Numbered from the stretch's first letter, positions 44,230 to 52,464 are shown. The stretch: DNA of 64,000 bases from Buttiauxella izardii (GCF_003601925.1 NZ_QZWH01000060.1:19024-83023), one strand, 5' to 3'. A program made the numbers and translations. Notes: generated from the letters alone by a model not told the origin.

Positions 44230-45375
44230 TTAGCGGCCGCCCATAATGGCGATGTAATCCTGAGTCCAGCGACTGTACGGCACGAATTTACCGCCTTCTG
44301 CGACCGGAGTTTTCCAGAACACTATCTTATCGAAGTAGTTGTAGCCGTTGGTTTCACAGCCTTTATCGCCGAGCAAGGTGCTGGCTTTGCAACCTTCGGC
44401 AACCGCCGGGAGCGAACCAAACCAGGCGGCGACGTCACCCTGAACCTTCGCTTTTAGCGAGTGATCCATCCATTTGTAGGCGCAGTTCATGTGTTTCGCG
44501 TCAGCATGCAGCATGGTGGTATCTGCCCAGCCGGTGACGCCTTCTTTCGGGAAGACGGTGGCAATCGGCTGGCCTTCGCCTTTCAGGGCGTTAGCTTGAT
44601 ACGGCCAGGCGCTGGAAGCCACCACGCCTTCGTTTTTGAAGTCACTCATCTGAACGGTGGTGTCGTGCCAGTAGCGGTGAATCAGGCCGTGTTGGTCGCG
44701 CAGCACCTTCAGCACGGCGGCATATTGTTCTTCGGTGAGTTGGTACGGGTCGGAAATGCCCAACTGTGGCTGCGTGGCTTTCACGAACAGCGCGGCATCG
44801 GCGATGTAGATTGGCCCGTCGTAAGCCTGCACGCGGCCCTGGTTGGTTTTGCCATCCGGCAAGTCTTGTTTGACGAACACCACGCTCCAGCTATCCGGTG
44901 GTGTCGGGAAGGTTTTAGTGTTGTACATCAGCAGGTTTGGCCCCCACTGATACGGCGTTCCGTACACTTTGCCATCGACGTTAAACCACGATCCTTTCAC
45001 CAGGCGCGGATCGACATTTTTCCAGTTTGGGATCAGTGCCGTGTTAATCGGCTGCACGCGTTTGCCCATAATCAGGCGCAACGACGCATCGCCTGACGCG
45101 GTCACTAAGTCATAACCGCCCTTCGCCATCAAACTCACCATTTCATCGGATGTGGCGGCGGTTTTCACGTTCACCTTACAGCCGGTTTCTTTCTCGAAAT
45201 CGGTGACCCAGTTGTAGGCTTTGTCGGTATCGCCGCGTTCGATATACCCCGGCCAGGCGATGATATCGAGCTGCCCTTCGCCCGCACCAATTTTGTCCGG
45301 AAGCCCTGCCGCCTGTGCAGAGAGCACAGTCAAACACAGGGCTGAGAGAGTCCATATAGTCTGTTTTGTACGCAT
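44230..45375 (-). CDS. ydcS: Periplasmic polyamine-binding protein YdcS
   Basis: A 381-residue protein, the same length as E. coli YdcS, with signal peptide ending SALCLTVLSAQAA. PotD/PotF-type features are LDIIAWPGYIERGDTDKAYN, TAATSDEMVSLMAKGGYDLV, TPYQWGPNLLMYNTKTFP, and SSAWPYQANALKGEGQPIAT. E. coli YdcS has also been reported as a polyhydroxybutyrate synthase. The start at 45375 (MRTKQTIWTLSAL) was chosen for its signal peptide. It heads the leftward transport/dehydrogenase operon. Confidence 0.95.
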   Translation of the reverse strand: MRTKQTIWTLSALCLTVLSAQAAGLPDKIGAGEGQLDIIAWPGYIERGDTDKAYNWVTDFEKETGCKVNVKTAATSDEMVSLMAKGGYDLVTASGDASLRLIMGKRVQPINTALIPNWKNVDPRLVKGSWFNVDGKVYGTPYQWGPNLLMYNTKTFPTPPDSWSVVFVKQDLPDGKTNQGRVQAYDGPIYIADAALFVKATQPQLGISDPYQLTEEQYAAVLKVLRDQHGLIHRYWHDTTVQMSDFKNEGVVASSAWPYQANALKGEGQPIATVFPKEGVTGWADTTMLHADAKHMNCAYKWMDHSLKAKVQGDVAAWFGSLPAVAEGCKASTLLGDKGCETNGYNYFDKIVFWKTPVAEGGKFVPYSRWTQDYIAIMGGR

Positions 45376-45667
45376 TGCTGCTACTCCTGTCAGAAAGATA
45401 AAGGCGGCACGGGAGTCAAAAATCAGTGCCGAAAGAGCAAAAAAATCCCCGTATAAAAACAATAGTCTGCGCCAATATTCCGGGTATGGCGGCAAGCGGA
45501 AATTTCATCAGGATGTGATATACAGCGCAGTAAAGCGCACATCGCAAACGCCTTTCTGGTTAAGATAAGCGAATGATTTATAGGCTGTAGACAGGTTTAA
45601 TTCAGGCGCTGAAAATACGCCAAAGGTTTTCGCAACTATCGAAATTTCATATGGATGGAGGTAAAAA
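45376..45667. promoter_or_regulatory. Upstream region of ydcS and the VOC gene (divergent)
   Basis: A 292-bp gap between divergent genes that must contain the ydcS promoter. I recognised no operator with confidence and no small ORF. In E. coli the region upstream of ydcS directly adjoins ydcR; here it adjoins the inserted VOC gene. Confidence 0.35.
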
Positions 45668-46054
45668 ATGCAGGTTGCTCATATTGCGCTGTGGACGAAT
45701 AACCTTGAGAGTGCCTGTGCATTCTGGCGTGAGCACTTTAATGCTCAAGTGGGTGAGGCTTATCATTCAAAGCGCCGGGAAGGTTTTATCTCCCATTTTG
45801 TGACGCTGGAAAATGGCCCCGCACTGGAGTTGATGACTCTGCCAGGGCTGGTGGATAAACCGTCGCGTGAAGATAACCGCACCGGATGGGCGCATATCGC
45901 GATTAGTCTCGGTTCGGTAGAAGACGTGGATAAACTGGTCGCCAGCCTCAAACCCCTGGGAGCGTTGGTTCATGAAGCTCGCTGGACGGGGGATGGTTTT
46001 TACGAAGCGGTGATCGCCGACCCGGATGGGAATCTGATTGAGATTACTTCGTGA
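45668..46054 (+). CDS. VOC-family (glyoxalase/dioxygenase-fold) protein
   Basis: A 128-residue protein with two VOC half-domains: MQVAHIALWTNNLESACAFW, YHSKRREGFISHFVTLENGP, GWAHIAISLGSVEDVDKLVA and DGFYEAVIADPDGNLIEITS. A metal triad is suggested by His5, His71-type (AHIAI) and a late Glu. Substrate unknown; the lactoylglutathione-lyase-like subfamily is often misnamed. ATGGAGG precedes the start. Together with the downstream toxin pair it separates ydcS from ydcR. Confidence 0.8.
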   Translation: MQVAHIALWTNNLESACAFWREHFNAQVGEAYHSKRREGFISHFVTLENGPALELMTLPGLVDKPSREDNRTGWAHIAISLGSVEDVDKLVASLKPLGALVHEARWTGDGFYEAVIADPDGNLIEITS

Positions 46055-46083
46055 TTTGAGACTGATAAAAAATGGGTGCCATT

Positions 46084-46114
46084 GGTGGATGACGCTGACG
46101 CTTATCCACCCTAC
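46084..46114. repeat. REP element (GTGGAT subtype) after the VOC gene
   Basis: GGTGGAT-GACGCTGACGCTT-ATCCACC followed by CTAC has the same frame as the other REPs but GTGGAT/ATCCAC in place of TCGGAT/ATCCGA, with the pairing preserved. Confidence 0.8.
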
Positions 46115-46148
46115 GATTCAATGAGTTGCAGAGCGCACCCGACAAAAC

Positions 46149-46169
46149 CAGAGCCGATTACCGGCTCTG
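46149..46169. terminator. Hairpin at the convergent end of the toxin gene
   Basis: AGAGCCG-ATTAC-CGGCTCT spans the toxin stop region at the convergent junction with the VOC gene. It is a probable terminator for one or both directions, with a weak T-tract. Confidence 0.5.
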
Positions 46170-46499
46170 AGTTTCAATTAAACGTAAGTCTGATTTTCTC
46201 TGGCGTTTGAGCATTTCATAGAAATTCTCATGAGCACCCAGGCTCAGTAAATAAAGCTCTAAACGTGCATTCTGCCAGCTGTAACCGAGCAGTGCTTGCT
46301 GGTTATTAAGCTGAAATTTATGCACTCGCAAATAGCTGAGATCGCCTTTTTTACGCTCGCCGATTTCCGGCTCGGCAATCACCTTTTCGATTTCGTCTTC
46401 CACTTGCGCCTGGAAAGTTTCTGGCAGTTTCTCCAGAGCCTTTCCAAAACGCGCGGTTTCATACACTGTCAGGGGTTTGCCGTTTGGTTCTGCGGACAT
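46158..46499 (-). CDS. RelE/ParE-family toxin
   Basis: A 113-residue protein from the ATG at 46499 (MSAEPNGKPLTVYETARFGK); another ATG at 46517 is possible. The RelE/ParE fold is suggested by YETARFGKALEKLPETFQAQ, EKVIAEPEIGERKKGDLSYL, RVHKF and LLGYSWQNARLELYLLSLGA. The gene overlaps the upstream ParD-like antitoxin gene, the standard order for such pairs. Whether it cleaves mRNA or poisons gyrase cannot be told from the sequence. The pair lies inside the ydcR-ydcS interval. Confidence 0.78.
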   Translation of the reverse strand: MSAEPNGKPLTVYETARFGKALEKLPETFQAQVEDEIEKVIAEPEIGERKKGDLSYLRVHKFQLNNQQALLGYSWQNARLELYLLSLGAHENFYEMLKRQRKSDLRLIETQSR

Positions 46500-46710
46500 A
46501 TTTTTGCACTCTGCCATTTTCCATTTCGCTTTGTGCCAGCAGGGTTTCTTTAATAAAGCTGTAAGGTAAATCAGGGTTGTCTTCAACGATTTGCCCGATC
46601 TTCGCCCAATACTCTATTTGCTTTGGCACGCTCCGGCTGCAGGCGTCGGCGTGAATTTTGACATCCGCTACAAACTGGTCATCTAACCGTATGCTAATAG
46701 CCATGTTCAT
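46459..46710 (-). CDS. ParD-like antitoxin
   Basis: An 83-residue protein of the ParD-like (PF11903-type) family: MNMAISIRLDDQFVADVKIH, then SRSVPKQIEYWAKIGQIVED, then NPDLPYSFIKETLL. An N-terminal ribbon-helix-helix would bind DNA, and the C-terminal helix the toxin. AAGGAGGTGA is a near-perfect Shine-Dalgarno. Its 3' end overlaps the toxin gene by about 40 bp. A 14-bp palindrome 74 bp upstream is a likely operator. Confidence 0.8.
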   Translation of the reverse strand: MNMAISIRLDDQFVADVKIHADACSRSVPKQIEYWAKIGQIVEDNPDLPYSFIKETLLAQSEMENGRVQKYVRRTKRQTPDSV

Positions 46711-46772
46711 ACTCCATCACCTCCTTGTGACCTTCAGTTGTTGTGAAGTCTATGCGCATTTCATCGCGTGAC

Positions 46773-46797
46773 GCGACAAAATGTCGCAAATTTGCGA
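46773..46797. promoter_or_regulatory. Palindromic operator candidate of the ParD/ParE-like pair
   Basis: TCGCAAATTTGCGA (46784-46797) is a perfect 14-bp palindrome, and GCGACA-AAA-TGTCGC (46773-46787) overlaps it. Both lie upstream of the antitoxin gene, and 75 bp past the ydcR stop. A ribbon-helix-helix antitoxin typically binds such short symmetric sites. Confidence 0.5.
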
Positions 46798-46872
46798 GGC
46801 GGGTTCAAGAACTATTTTTTGTACGATTTTTCCATCACCGCAGAATCAGGCGTTCGGTGTGGTAGTCCATCT

Positions 46873-48285
46873 TCATTCCTTAATATTTTGTCTGATTAAA
46901 TTGGCCAGAGTGATGACAGCGTGCAGTTCGCGCTCGCCCAAAAACCATGAGGCGTTAAGGCGGAAATAGTTATGCCAGGCGCGGCCAGTGGTGAACATTT
47001 TCCCCGGCGCGATACTGATTTTGTGAGCAATCGCCTGTTCGCACAGTTCACTGGCGTCCATGTATTCCGGCAACTCTATCCACAAAAAGTAGCCACTTTC
47101 ACTGTGGTGAATTTTTACCTCACGCGGAAAATGCTGATGCAATGCCTGCCAGGTTTGCTGTTTACGCTCGGCCAGAATGCGCCGCAGCTTGCGTAAATGG
47201 GCGTCATAACGTTTAGTCGCCAGGTAATCCACCAGCGCCAGTTGCATTGGCGAGCTGGTAGAAAGCGTGCTCATGAGCTGGAGTTGTTGAATGCGACGCG
47301 CATGTTTCCCCGCCGCCACCCAGCCAATACGGAAGCCTGCGACCAGGCACTTTGAAAACGACGAACAATGCAGCGTGATGCCCTGATCGTCATACGCGCG
47401 AGCGGGTAATGGCCGCTCGCGCCCGTAATACAGCTCGCTGTAAACATCATCTTCAATCAGCGTGACATTGTGTTGTTGCAGCAATTCAACCAGTTGCTGC
47501 TTCTTTTCAGGTGACAGTGTCACGCCAAGCGGATTCTGGCTGTTCGTCATTAGCCAGCAGGCTTTCACCGGATAATCGTTAAGTGCCTGTTTTAGCGCGG
47601 TAAGATCAATGCCATTTTGTGGATCGGTGGCCACCGACAACGCTTTTAAACGCAACCGTTCAAGCGCCTGTAATGCACCATAAAAACAGGGGTTTTCGAC
47701 TATCACCCAGTCACCGGGTTCGGTAACGGCTTGCAGACTGAGGTTCAACGCTTCGAGCGCACCCGCCGTGATCACAATTTCATCCGGCGAAACCTGCATT
47801 CCCTGCTGCGCATAACGTCGCGCAATCGCATGGCGCAGCGCTTCATTCCCCGGCGGCAGGTTTTCAATCACGCTCATGGCGGTGGCAGTTTTGCTGACGG
47901 TCGCCAGTGAACGGTTGAGTTGCTGAAGCGGGAATAAACGCGGGTCGGGGAATGCCGAGCCAAATGGCACAACGGTCGCGTCGCAACTGGCCTGAAGGAC
48001 ATCAAAAATGTAGGTATTGATGTCCACCGCTTCATCGAGCGTGACTTTCACCGGAGCAAGCTTGCTCCGCGCTGCCGGACGTGAAGCCACGTAATAACCC
48101 GACTGCGGGCGGGCAACGATCACGCCCTGACTTTCCAGCGTTTGATAAGCATGGCTGACGGTCATAAAACTCATGCCGCTCAGCGTGACCTGCTCGCGTA
48201 ACGAAGGCAGTTTATCTCCTGGCAACCACGCCCCAAGGGCAATCTGTTCGATAATTTGCTGCGCAAGCTGCTGGTATTTTTTCAT
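46873..48285 (-). CDS. ydcR: MocR-family (GntR HTH + aminotransferase) regulator YdcR
   Basis: A 470-residue fusion: an N-terminal GntR winged helix (KKYQQLAQQIIEQIALGAWL, then PGDKLPSLREQVTLSGMSFM) and a C-terminal fold-type I aminotransferase domain (about 90-465). The PLP lysine lies in HCSSFSKCLVAGFRIGWVAA, and NPCFYGALQALERL, MTNSQNPLGVTLSPEK and DDVYSELYYGRE are conserved. It closely matches E. coli YdcR, encoded beside ydcS there. Here it has the same orientation but is separated from ydcS by about 1.5 kb of inserted genes. Likely targets are ydcSTUV-patD. Confidence 0.92.
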   Translation of the reverse strand: MKKYQQLAQQIIEQIALGAWLPGDKLPSLREQVTLSGMSFMTVSHAYQTLESQGVIVARPQSGYYVASRPAARSKLAPVKVTLDEAVDINTYIFDVLQASCDATVVPFGSAFPDPRLFPLQQLNRSLATVSKTATAMSVIENLPPGNEALRHAIARRYAQQGMQVSPDEIVITAGALEALNLSLQAVTEPGDWVIVENPCFYGALQALERLRLKALSVATDPQNGIDLTALKQALNDYPVKACWLMTNSQNPLGVTLSPEKKQQLVELLQQHNVTLIEDDVYSELYYGRERPLPARAYDDQGITLHCSSFSKCLVAGFRIGWVAAGKHARRIQQLQLMSTLSTSSPMQLALVDYLATKRYDAHLRKLRRILAERKQQTWQALHQHFPREVKIHHSESGYFLWIELPEYMDASELCEQAIAHKISIAPGKMFTTGRAWHNYFRLNASWFLGERELHAVITLANLIRQNIKE

Positions 48286-48395
48286 TGTATGACCACACCA
48301 CGTTCCATATCAATTAGCTAAAAATACGCTTTATGAAGAAACTGTTATAGTTTTATGATGCTTTTTTTATGCGGGGCGTGTATGAGAACGGGTTT

Positions 48396-48473
48396 TGTAG
48401 GGTGGATAAGCGATAGCGTCATCCACCATTTTCGTCATTAATGTCGGATGACGCTGCCGCTTATCCGACCTAC
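48396..48473. repeat. BIME with two REP subtypes upstream of ydcR
   Basis: A GTGGAT-type unit (GGTGGATAAGCGATAGCGTC, then ATCCACC) and a TCGGAT-type unit (GTCGGATGACGCTGCCGC, then TTATCCGACCTAC) lie in opposite orientations with 12 bp between. They occupy much of the 216-bp gap between ydcR and the convergent-facing tail of the TPR protein gene. Confidence 0.82.
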
Positions 48474-48501
48474 AAAAGGTATAAAATTAGACTCAGGATT
48501 A

Positions 48502-49686
48502 TTAGTTTACTTTGCTGCTAACGCGCTCGATAGCATTGTCGTAAACGGCATTCTGTTTCTCATTTTTTGCATTTTTATAATAGACAAGCGCATCAGCATA
48601 TTGATTTGCCGCTTCGTAAATCTTACCGATATTGTAATTAGCACCAGCCCTGATGGTTGCTGCATTATTACCCGATGCCAGCGCGATAGCCTTACGGTTC
48701 GCCCAAATAGCTTCCGCTGTGCGCCCAACCTTTTGATATGTCAGGCCAAGATTGCCATAGGCTTTTCCATTATCTGAATAATAGTTAATCGCCTCGGTGA
48801 AGTAGTAAATAGCATCTTCGTAATTTTTAGCTTTATATGCAGCTTCCCCTTTCAGGTTCAGGGATTTTGATTGTTCTATATTGGCATCGCTCCAGGTGGC
48901 AGTATCAATAGCAGAACCCTCTTTCACTAATGAACTCAGGTCAGAATTGATTTTATCTGCTGGCAGTGAAACGCCTTTCAATTTATTGATATCTTCAATT
49001 TCACCATTTTCATTAATTCTGAATACAGTCCATAAATTCCCTGTTTTACCTTGTGGGATGTAATAAGTACGAACGAGTGATTCCCCTACATAGACAAATA
49101 CTTTTGCCTGGCTATTGGAAAGCTGGGAGGTTTGCGGGTCGTTCTGATCGCTGTAATCATGAACCGCATAAACGTAATTTTGGCCGCCTTCGCGCTTGGT
49201 TAATGTAATGGTTTCAGGGCCGTAGCTATCAGTATCATCAACATCCAGATTACCGTCGTGTCCTTCTGGATGATTAAAATAGATATGATTGCCAGGATAC
49301 GCGATGTGGGAATCAAGATCGGAAGGTGTGGCCCCCCAACTCAAAACAATCCTCATGCTATCAAGACCTTTCATCGCTGGACTCAATGCGTATGACATGC
49401 CATCACAAGGGCATTTAGCGATCAATGTCGAATAGCCATTCTTTTTAATGATAATGATATTGTCGCTGGTATCTGCATTCGTGCTCGTAAAGCTTGCCTT
49501 TCCTGAAGCATCACTGGTCGTCGCAAGCGAGCTTTCGCCATTGTGTTGCACAACAACCTGAGCATCGGCAATTTTTTGATCTTTAACGGTAGCGCTCAAT
49601 ATTTCGATATTAGATTGCGCGGCCTGTGACAAAAAGCTGACCGATAATGACGCGGCTAAAACGCTCATTTTAAAAAAATGTTTCAT
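48502..49686 (-). CDS. Exported protein with DUF2135/YfaP-like and TPR domains
   Basis: A 394-residue protein with signal peptide ending SVSFLSQAAQ. After it comes a carboxypeptidase-regulatory-like beta domain (about 25-105), then a YfaP/DUF2135-like domain (VLSWGATPSDLDSHIAYPGN, EGHDGNLDVDDTDSYGPETI, QNYVYAVHDYSD). The C-terminal third has TPR-type helices (LKGEAAYKAKNYEDAIYYFT, GKAYGNLGLTYQKVGRTAEA, YNIGKIYEAANQYADALVYY). It is probably periplasmic or surface associated and protein binding. No neighbour suggests a pathway. Confidence 0.7.
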   Translation of the reverse strand: MKHFFKMSVLAASLSVSFLSQAAQSNIEILSATVKDQKIADAQVVVQHNGESSLATTSDASGKASFTSTNADTSDNIIIIKKNGYSTLIAKCPCDGMSYALSPAMKGLDSMRIVLSWGATPSDLDSHIAYPGNHIYFNHPEGHDGNLDVDDTDSYGPETITLTKREGGQNYVYAVHDYSDQNDPQTSQLSNSQAKVFVYVGESLVRTYYIPQGKTGNLWTVFRINENGEIEDINKLKGVSLPADKINSDLSSLVKEGSAIDTATWSDANIEQSKSLNLKGEAAYKAKNYEDAIYYFTEAINYYSDNGKAYGNLGLTYQKVGRTAEAIWANRKAIALASGNNAATIRAGANYNIGKIYEAANQYADALVYYKNAKNEKQNAVYDNAIERVSSKVN

Positions 49687-49947
49687 ACAAATCCTTTTTA
49701 ATATTGCCCGGGATGCTGATACAGCACGGGGTACAGAGCTAGCCCGGAATTATATTAGTAGGGTTGCCGTTGGCTAATACAAACGCGGTTCGGATTGATA
49801 CTTTCAGATAAGTGCGGGTATGTTTATGCAAGCAAAAAGCCATAACAGTGCTGAACTGTTATAGATAAATATCACCTTTCTGTTTCTGATAATTCCCTTC
49901 GCCGCTCCCTAACATAGCCTTGAAGTTATTGTGCTATGAGGTTGCGC
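49687..49947. promoter_or_regulatory. Divergent promoter region upstream of cioA, with inverted repeat
   Basis: The 261-bp gap contains ATAACAG-TGCTGAA-CTGTTAT (49842-49862), a perfect 7-bp inverted repeat about 90 bp upstream of cioA and suitable for a dimeric regulator. I recognise no FNR or ArcA consensus. No coding potential is seen. Confidence 0.4.
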
Positions 49948-51282
49948 ATGTTTGGATTAGACGCTTTTCATCTTGCAAGGATTCAGTTCGCATTTACTGT
50001 TTCCTTCCACATTATTTTCCCCGCCATCACCATCGGGCTGGCCAGTTATCTGGCGGTGCTTGAAGGGTTGTGGCTCAAATCTAAAAATCCAGTTTACCGT
50101 TCGCTTTACGATTTTTGGTCGAAGATTTTCGCGGTCAACTTTGGTATGGGCGTGGTGTCCGGGCTGGTAATGGCTTATCAGTTTGGCACCAACTGGAGCG
50201 GGTTTTCACAGTTTGCGGGGAGTATCACCGGGCCGCTGCTGACCTATGAAGTGCTGACGGCGTTCTTCCTTGAAGCGGGTTTTCTTGGCGTGATGCTGTT
50301 TGGCTGGAAGCGCGTTGGCCCTGGCTTGCACTTTTTTGCTACCTGCATGGTGGCGCTGGGGACGCTGATTTCCACCTTCTGGATTCTGGCGTCGAACAGC
50401 TGGATGCAAACGCCGCAGGGGTTTGAAATTCACAACGGGCAAGTGGTGCCGGTGGACTGGTTCGCCGTGGTGTTTAACCCGTCGTTCCCTTACCGCCTGC
50501 TGCATATGTCGGTGGCGGCGTTTCTCAGCAGCGCGTTTTTTGTCGGCGCTTCGGCGGCCTGGCATTTGCTCAAAGGCAACAAAACGCCAGCCATCAAAAC
50601 CATGTTTTCGATGGCGCTGTGGATGGCGTTAATCGTCGCTCCGTTGCAGGCGATGATTGGCGATATGCACGGCCTGAATACCTTAAAACATCAGCCCGCA
50701 AAAATTGCCGCCATTGAAGGGCATTGGGAAAACGTGCCGGGCGAACCGACGCCGCTGTTGCTGTTTGGCTGGCCGGATATGGAACAAGAGCGCACACGAT
50801 ACGGGTTAGAAATCCCCGCGCTCGGCAGTTTGATTCTGACTCACAGCCTGGATAAGCAAGTTCCGGCGCTTAAAGAGTTCCCGAAAGAAGATCGCCCAAA
50901 TTCCACCATGGTGTTCTGGTCATTCCGCATTATGGCGGGGCTGGGCATGTTGATGATTCTGGCAGGCGTGTTGAGTTTGTGGCTGCGCTACCGCCATCGC
51001 TTATATGAAAGCCGCGCGTTTCTGCGCTTTATGTTGTGGATGGGGCCGTCCGGGCTGATCGCTATTCTCGCCGGTTGGGTGACGACCGAAGTGGGTCGCC
51101 AGCCGTGGGTGGTGTATGGCTTGCTGCGCACCAAAGATGCGGTTTCCGCGCACGGTAATTTGCAGATGAGCATCAGCCTGCTGACCTTCTTTGTGGTGTA
51201 TATGTCGGTGTTTGGCGTGGGTTACAGCTACATGATCAAGCAGATTAAGAAAGGGCCGCAGCCGTTTGAGGAGACACACTAA
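49948..51282 (+). CDS. cioA: Cyanide-insensitive bd-type quinol oxidase, subunit I
   Basis: A 444-residue membrane haem protein. Its length and the short loop between helices 6 and 7 place it with CioA rather than CydA (522 residues). It begins GLDAFHLARIQFAFTVSFHI, with the haem-ligand His in RIQFAF..SFHI and the quinol-loop GRQPWVVYGLLRT motif. GTNWSGFSQF and ALGTLISTFWILASNSWMQ are conserved. The ATG at 49948 is correctly spaced from GAGG; the in-frame ATG at 49936 overlaps that site. It reduces oxygen to water with quinol at the cytoplasmic membrane. It overlaps cioB by 1 bp. Confidence 0.93.
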   Translation: MFGLDAFHLARIQFAFTVSFHIIFPAITIGLASYLAVLEGLWLKSKNPVYRSLYDFWSKIFAVNFGMGVVSGLVMAYQFGTNWSGFSQFAGSITGPLLTYEVLTAFFLEAGFLGVMLFGWKRVGPGLHFFATCMVALGTLISTFWILASNSWMQTPQGFEIHNGQVVPVDWFAVVFNPSFPYRLLHMSVAAFLSSAFFVGASAAWHLLKGNKTPAIKTMFSMALWMALIVAPLQAMIGDMHGLNTLKHQPAKIAAIEGHWENVPGEPTPLLLFGWPDMEQERTRYGLEIPALGSLILTHSLDKQVPALKEFPKEDRPNSTMVFWSFRIMAGLGMLMILAGVLSLWLRYRHRLYESRAFLRFMLWMGPSGLIAILAGWVTTEVGRQPWVVYGLLRTKDAVSAHGNLQMSISLLTFFVVYMSVFGVGYSYMIKQIKKGPQPFEETH

Positions 51283-52409
51283 TGGGCGTCGATTTATCGG
51301 TTATTTGGTTTGTGATTATCGTGTTCGCCACGCTGATGTACATCGTGATGGACGGTTTTGATCTCGGGATCGGCATTCTGTTCCCGTTCGTGCGCGGTGC
51401 GGAAGACCGCGATGTGATGGTGAACAGCGTCGCTCCGGTGTGGGACGGCAATGAAACCTGGCTGGTGTTAGGCGGTGCGGCGTTATTCGGCGCGTTTCCC
51501 CTCGCCTATGCGGTGATTATTGATGCGCTGACGATCCCGCTGACGTTAATGCTGCTCGGGCTTATTTTCCGTGGCGTGGCCTTTGAGTTTCGCTTTAAAG
51601 CCACGCCCGCGCACCGCCCGTTCTGGGATAAAGCGTTTATCGGTGGTTCGATAGTGGCGACGTTTTGCCAGGGGATTGTTGTCGGCGCGGTCATTTCCGG
51701 CTTCCCGGTGACTGGACGCACGTTTAGTGGTTCGCAACTGGACTGGATAACGCCGTTTAATCTGTTCTGTGGCATCGGGCTAATCGTGGCTTATGCATTA
51801 CTGGGTGCAAGCTGGCTGGTGATGAAAAGCGAAGATCCGCTACTAAAAGTGATGCGCAAAATCGTCAAACCGCTGCTAATCGTGATGCTGTTGATCATCG
51901 CCATTATCAGCCTCTGGACGCCGCTTGCCCATCCGCAAATTGCTGAGCGTTGGTTTAGTTTGCCGAACCTGTATTACCTGTTGCCAGTTCCGCTGTTGGT
52001 GGTGCTGTGTAGTATCTGGTTATGGAAAGCGGTGGGTTCTGATCAAAGCTGGCACAGCACGCCATTTTTGCTGACGTTGGGGCTGATTTTCTTAGGGTTT
52101 AGCGGGTTAGGCATCAGTATCTGGCCATATCTTATTCCACCGTCTATCACGCTGTGGCAGGCCGCAGCGCCGCCACAAAGCCAGGGTTTTATGTTGGTCG
52201 GGGCGCTTTTCATAATTCCGATAATCCTGGTTTATACCTTCTGGAGTTATTACGTTTTCCGCGGAAAATACAGCATGGTGAGGGGTATCACTGATGAAAC
52301 AAACGGCATCTCGCGTGATGTGGTTGGTGGTGTTATGGGGCGGCAGTGTGTTGGCGCTGGCCGCCGTGGGAATGGGATTCCGGTTGTTGATGACAGCGGC
52401 TGGGTTTAA
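51282..52409 (+). CDS. cioB: Cyanide-insensitive bd-type quinol oxidase, subunit II, with frameshifted C-terminus
   Basis: A 375-codon frame. The first about 328 residues are a normal CydB/CioB: VIVFATLMYIVMDGFDLGIG, WDGNETWLVLGGAALFGAFP and SQGFMLVGALFIIPIILVYT, up to YYVFRGK. The usual short ending is lost. Restoring one A in the run at 52265-52268 would give RGKIQHGEGYH and a TGA at 52292-52294, the expected family end and a TGATG junction with the next gene. As read, translation instead continues 47 codons out of frame across the DUF2474 gene. The membrane core is intact, so the subunit may still work. Confidence 0.9.
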   Translation: MGVDLSVIWFVIIVFATLMYIVMDGFDLGIGILFPFVRGAEDRDVMVNSVAPVWDGNETWLVLGGAALFGAFPLAYAVIIDALTIPLTLMLLGLIFRGVAFEFRFKATPAHRPFWDKAFIGGSIVATFCQGIVVGAVISGFPVTGRTFSGSQLDWITPFNLFCGIGLIVAYALLGASWLVMKSEDPLLKVMRKIVKPLLIVMLLIIAIISLWTPLAHPQIAERWFSLPNLYYLLPVPLLVVLCSIWLWKAVGSDQSWHSTPFLLTLGLIFLGFSGLGISIWPYLIPPSITLWQAAAPPQSQGFMLVGALFIIPIILVYTFWSYYVFRGKYSMVRGITDETNGISRDVVGGVMGRQCVGAGRRGNGIPVVDDSGWV

Positions 52410-52416
52410 GTCATGA
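52294..52416 (+). CDS. DUF2474 small membrane subunit associated with CioAB
   Basis: A 40-residue protein in another frame, overlapping the extended cioB tail: MKQTASRVMWLVVLWGGSVL, then ALAAVGMGFRLLMTAAGFKS. It has a single transmembrane helix (about 8-28) and the RLLMTAAG ending typical of DUF2474 proteins encoded after cioAB. By analogy with CydX it may stabilise the oxidase. Its ATG shares an A with the ancestral cioB stop, so its translation was coupled to cioB and could be weakened by the frameshift. Confidence 0.82.
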   Translation: MKQTASRVMWLVVLWGGSVLALAAVGMGFRLLMTAAGFKS

Positions 52417-52432
52417 TTTTGTAGGGGAAAAT

Positions 52433-52462
52433 GGTGGATGACGCTGCGCTTATCCACCCTAC
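52433..52462. repeat. REP element (GTGGAT subtype)
   Basis: GGTGGATGACGCTGCGCTTATCCACCCTAC, 16 bp beyond the DUF2474 stop, is nearly the same as the unit at 46084. It begins a cluster of repeats at the cio/ybcH convergent junction. Confidence 0.8.
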
Positions 52463-52464
52463 AA

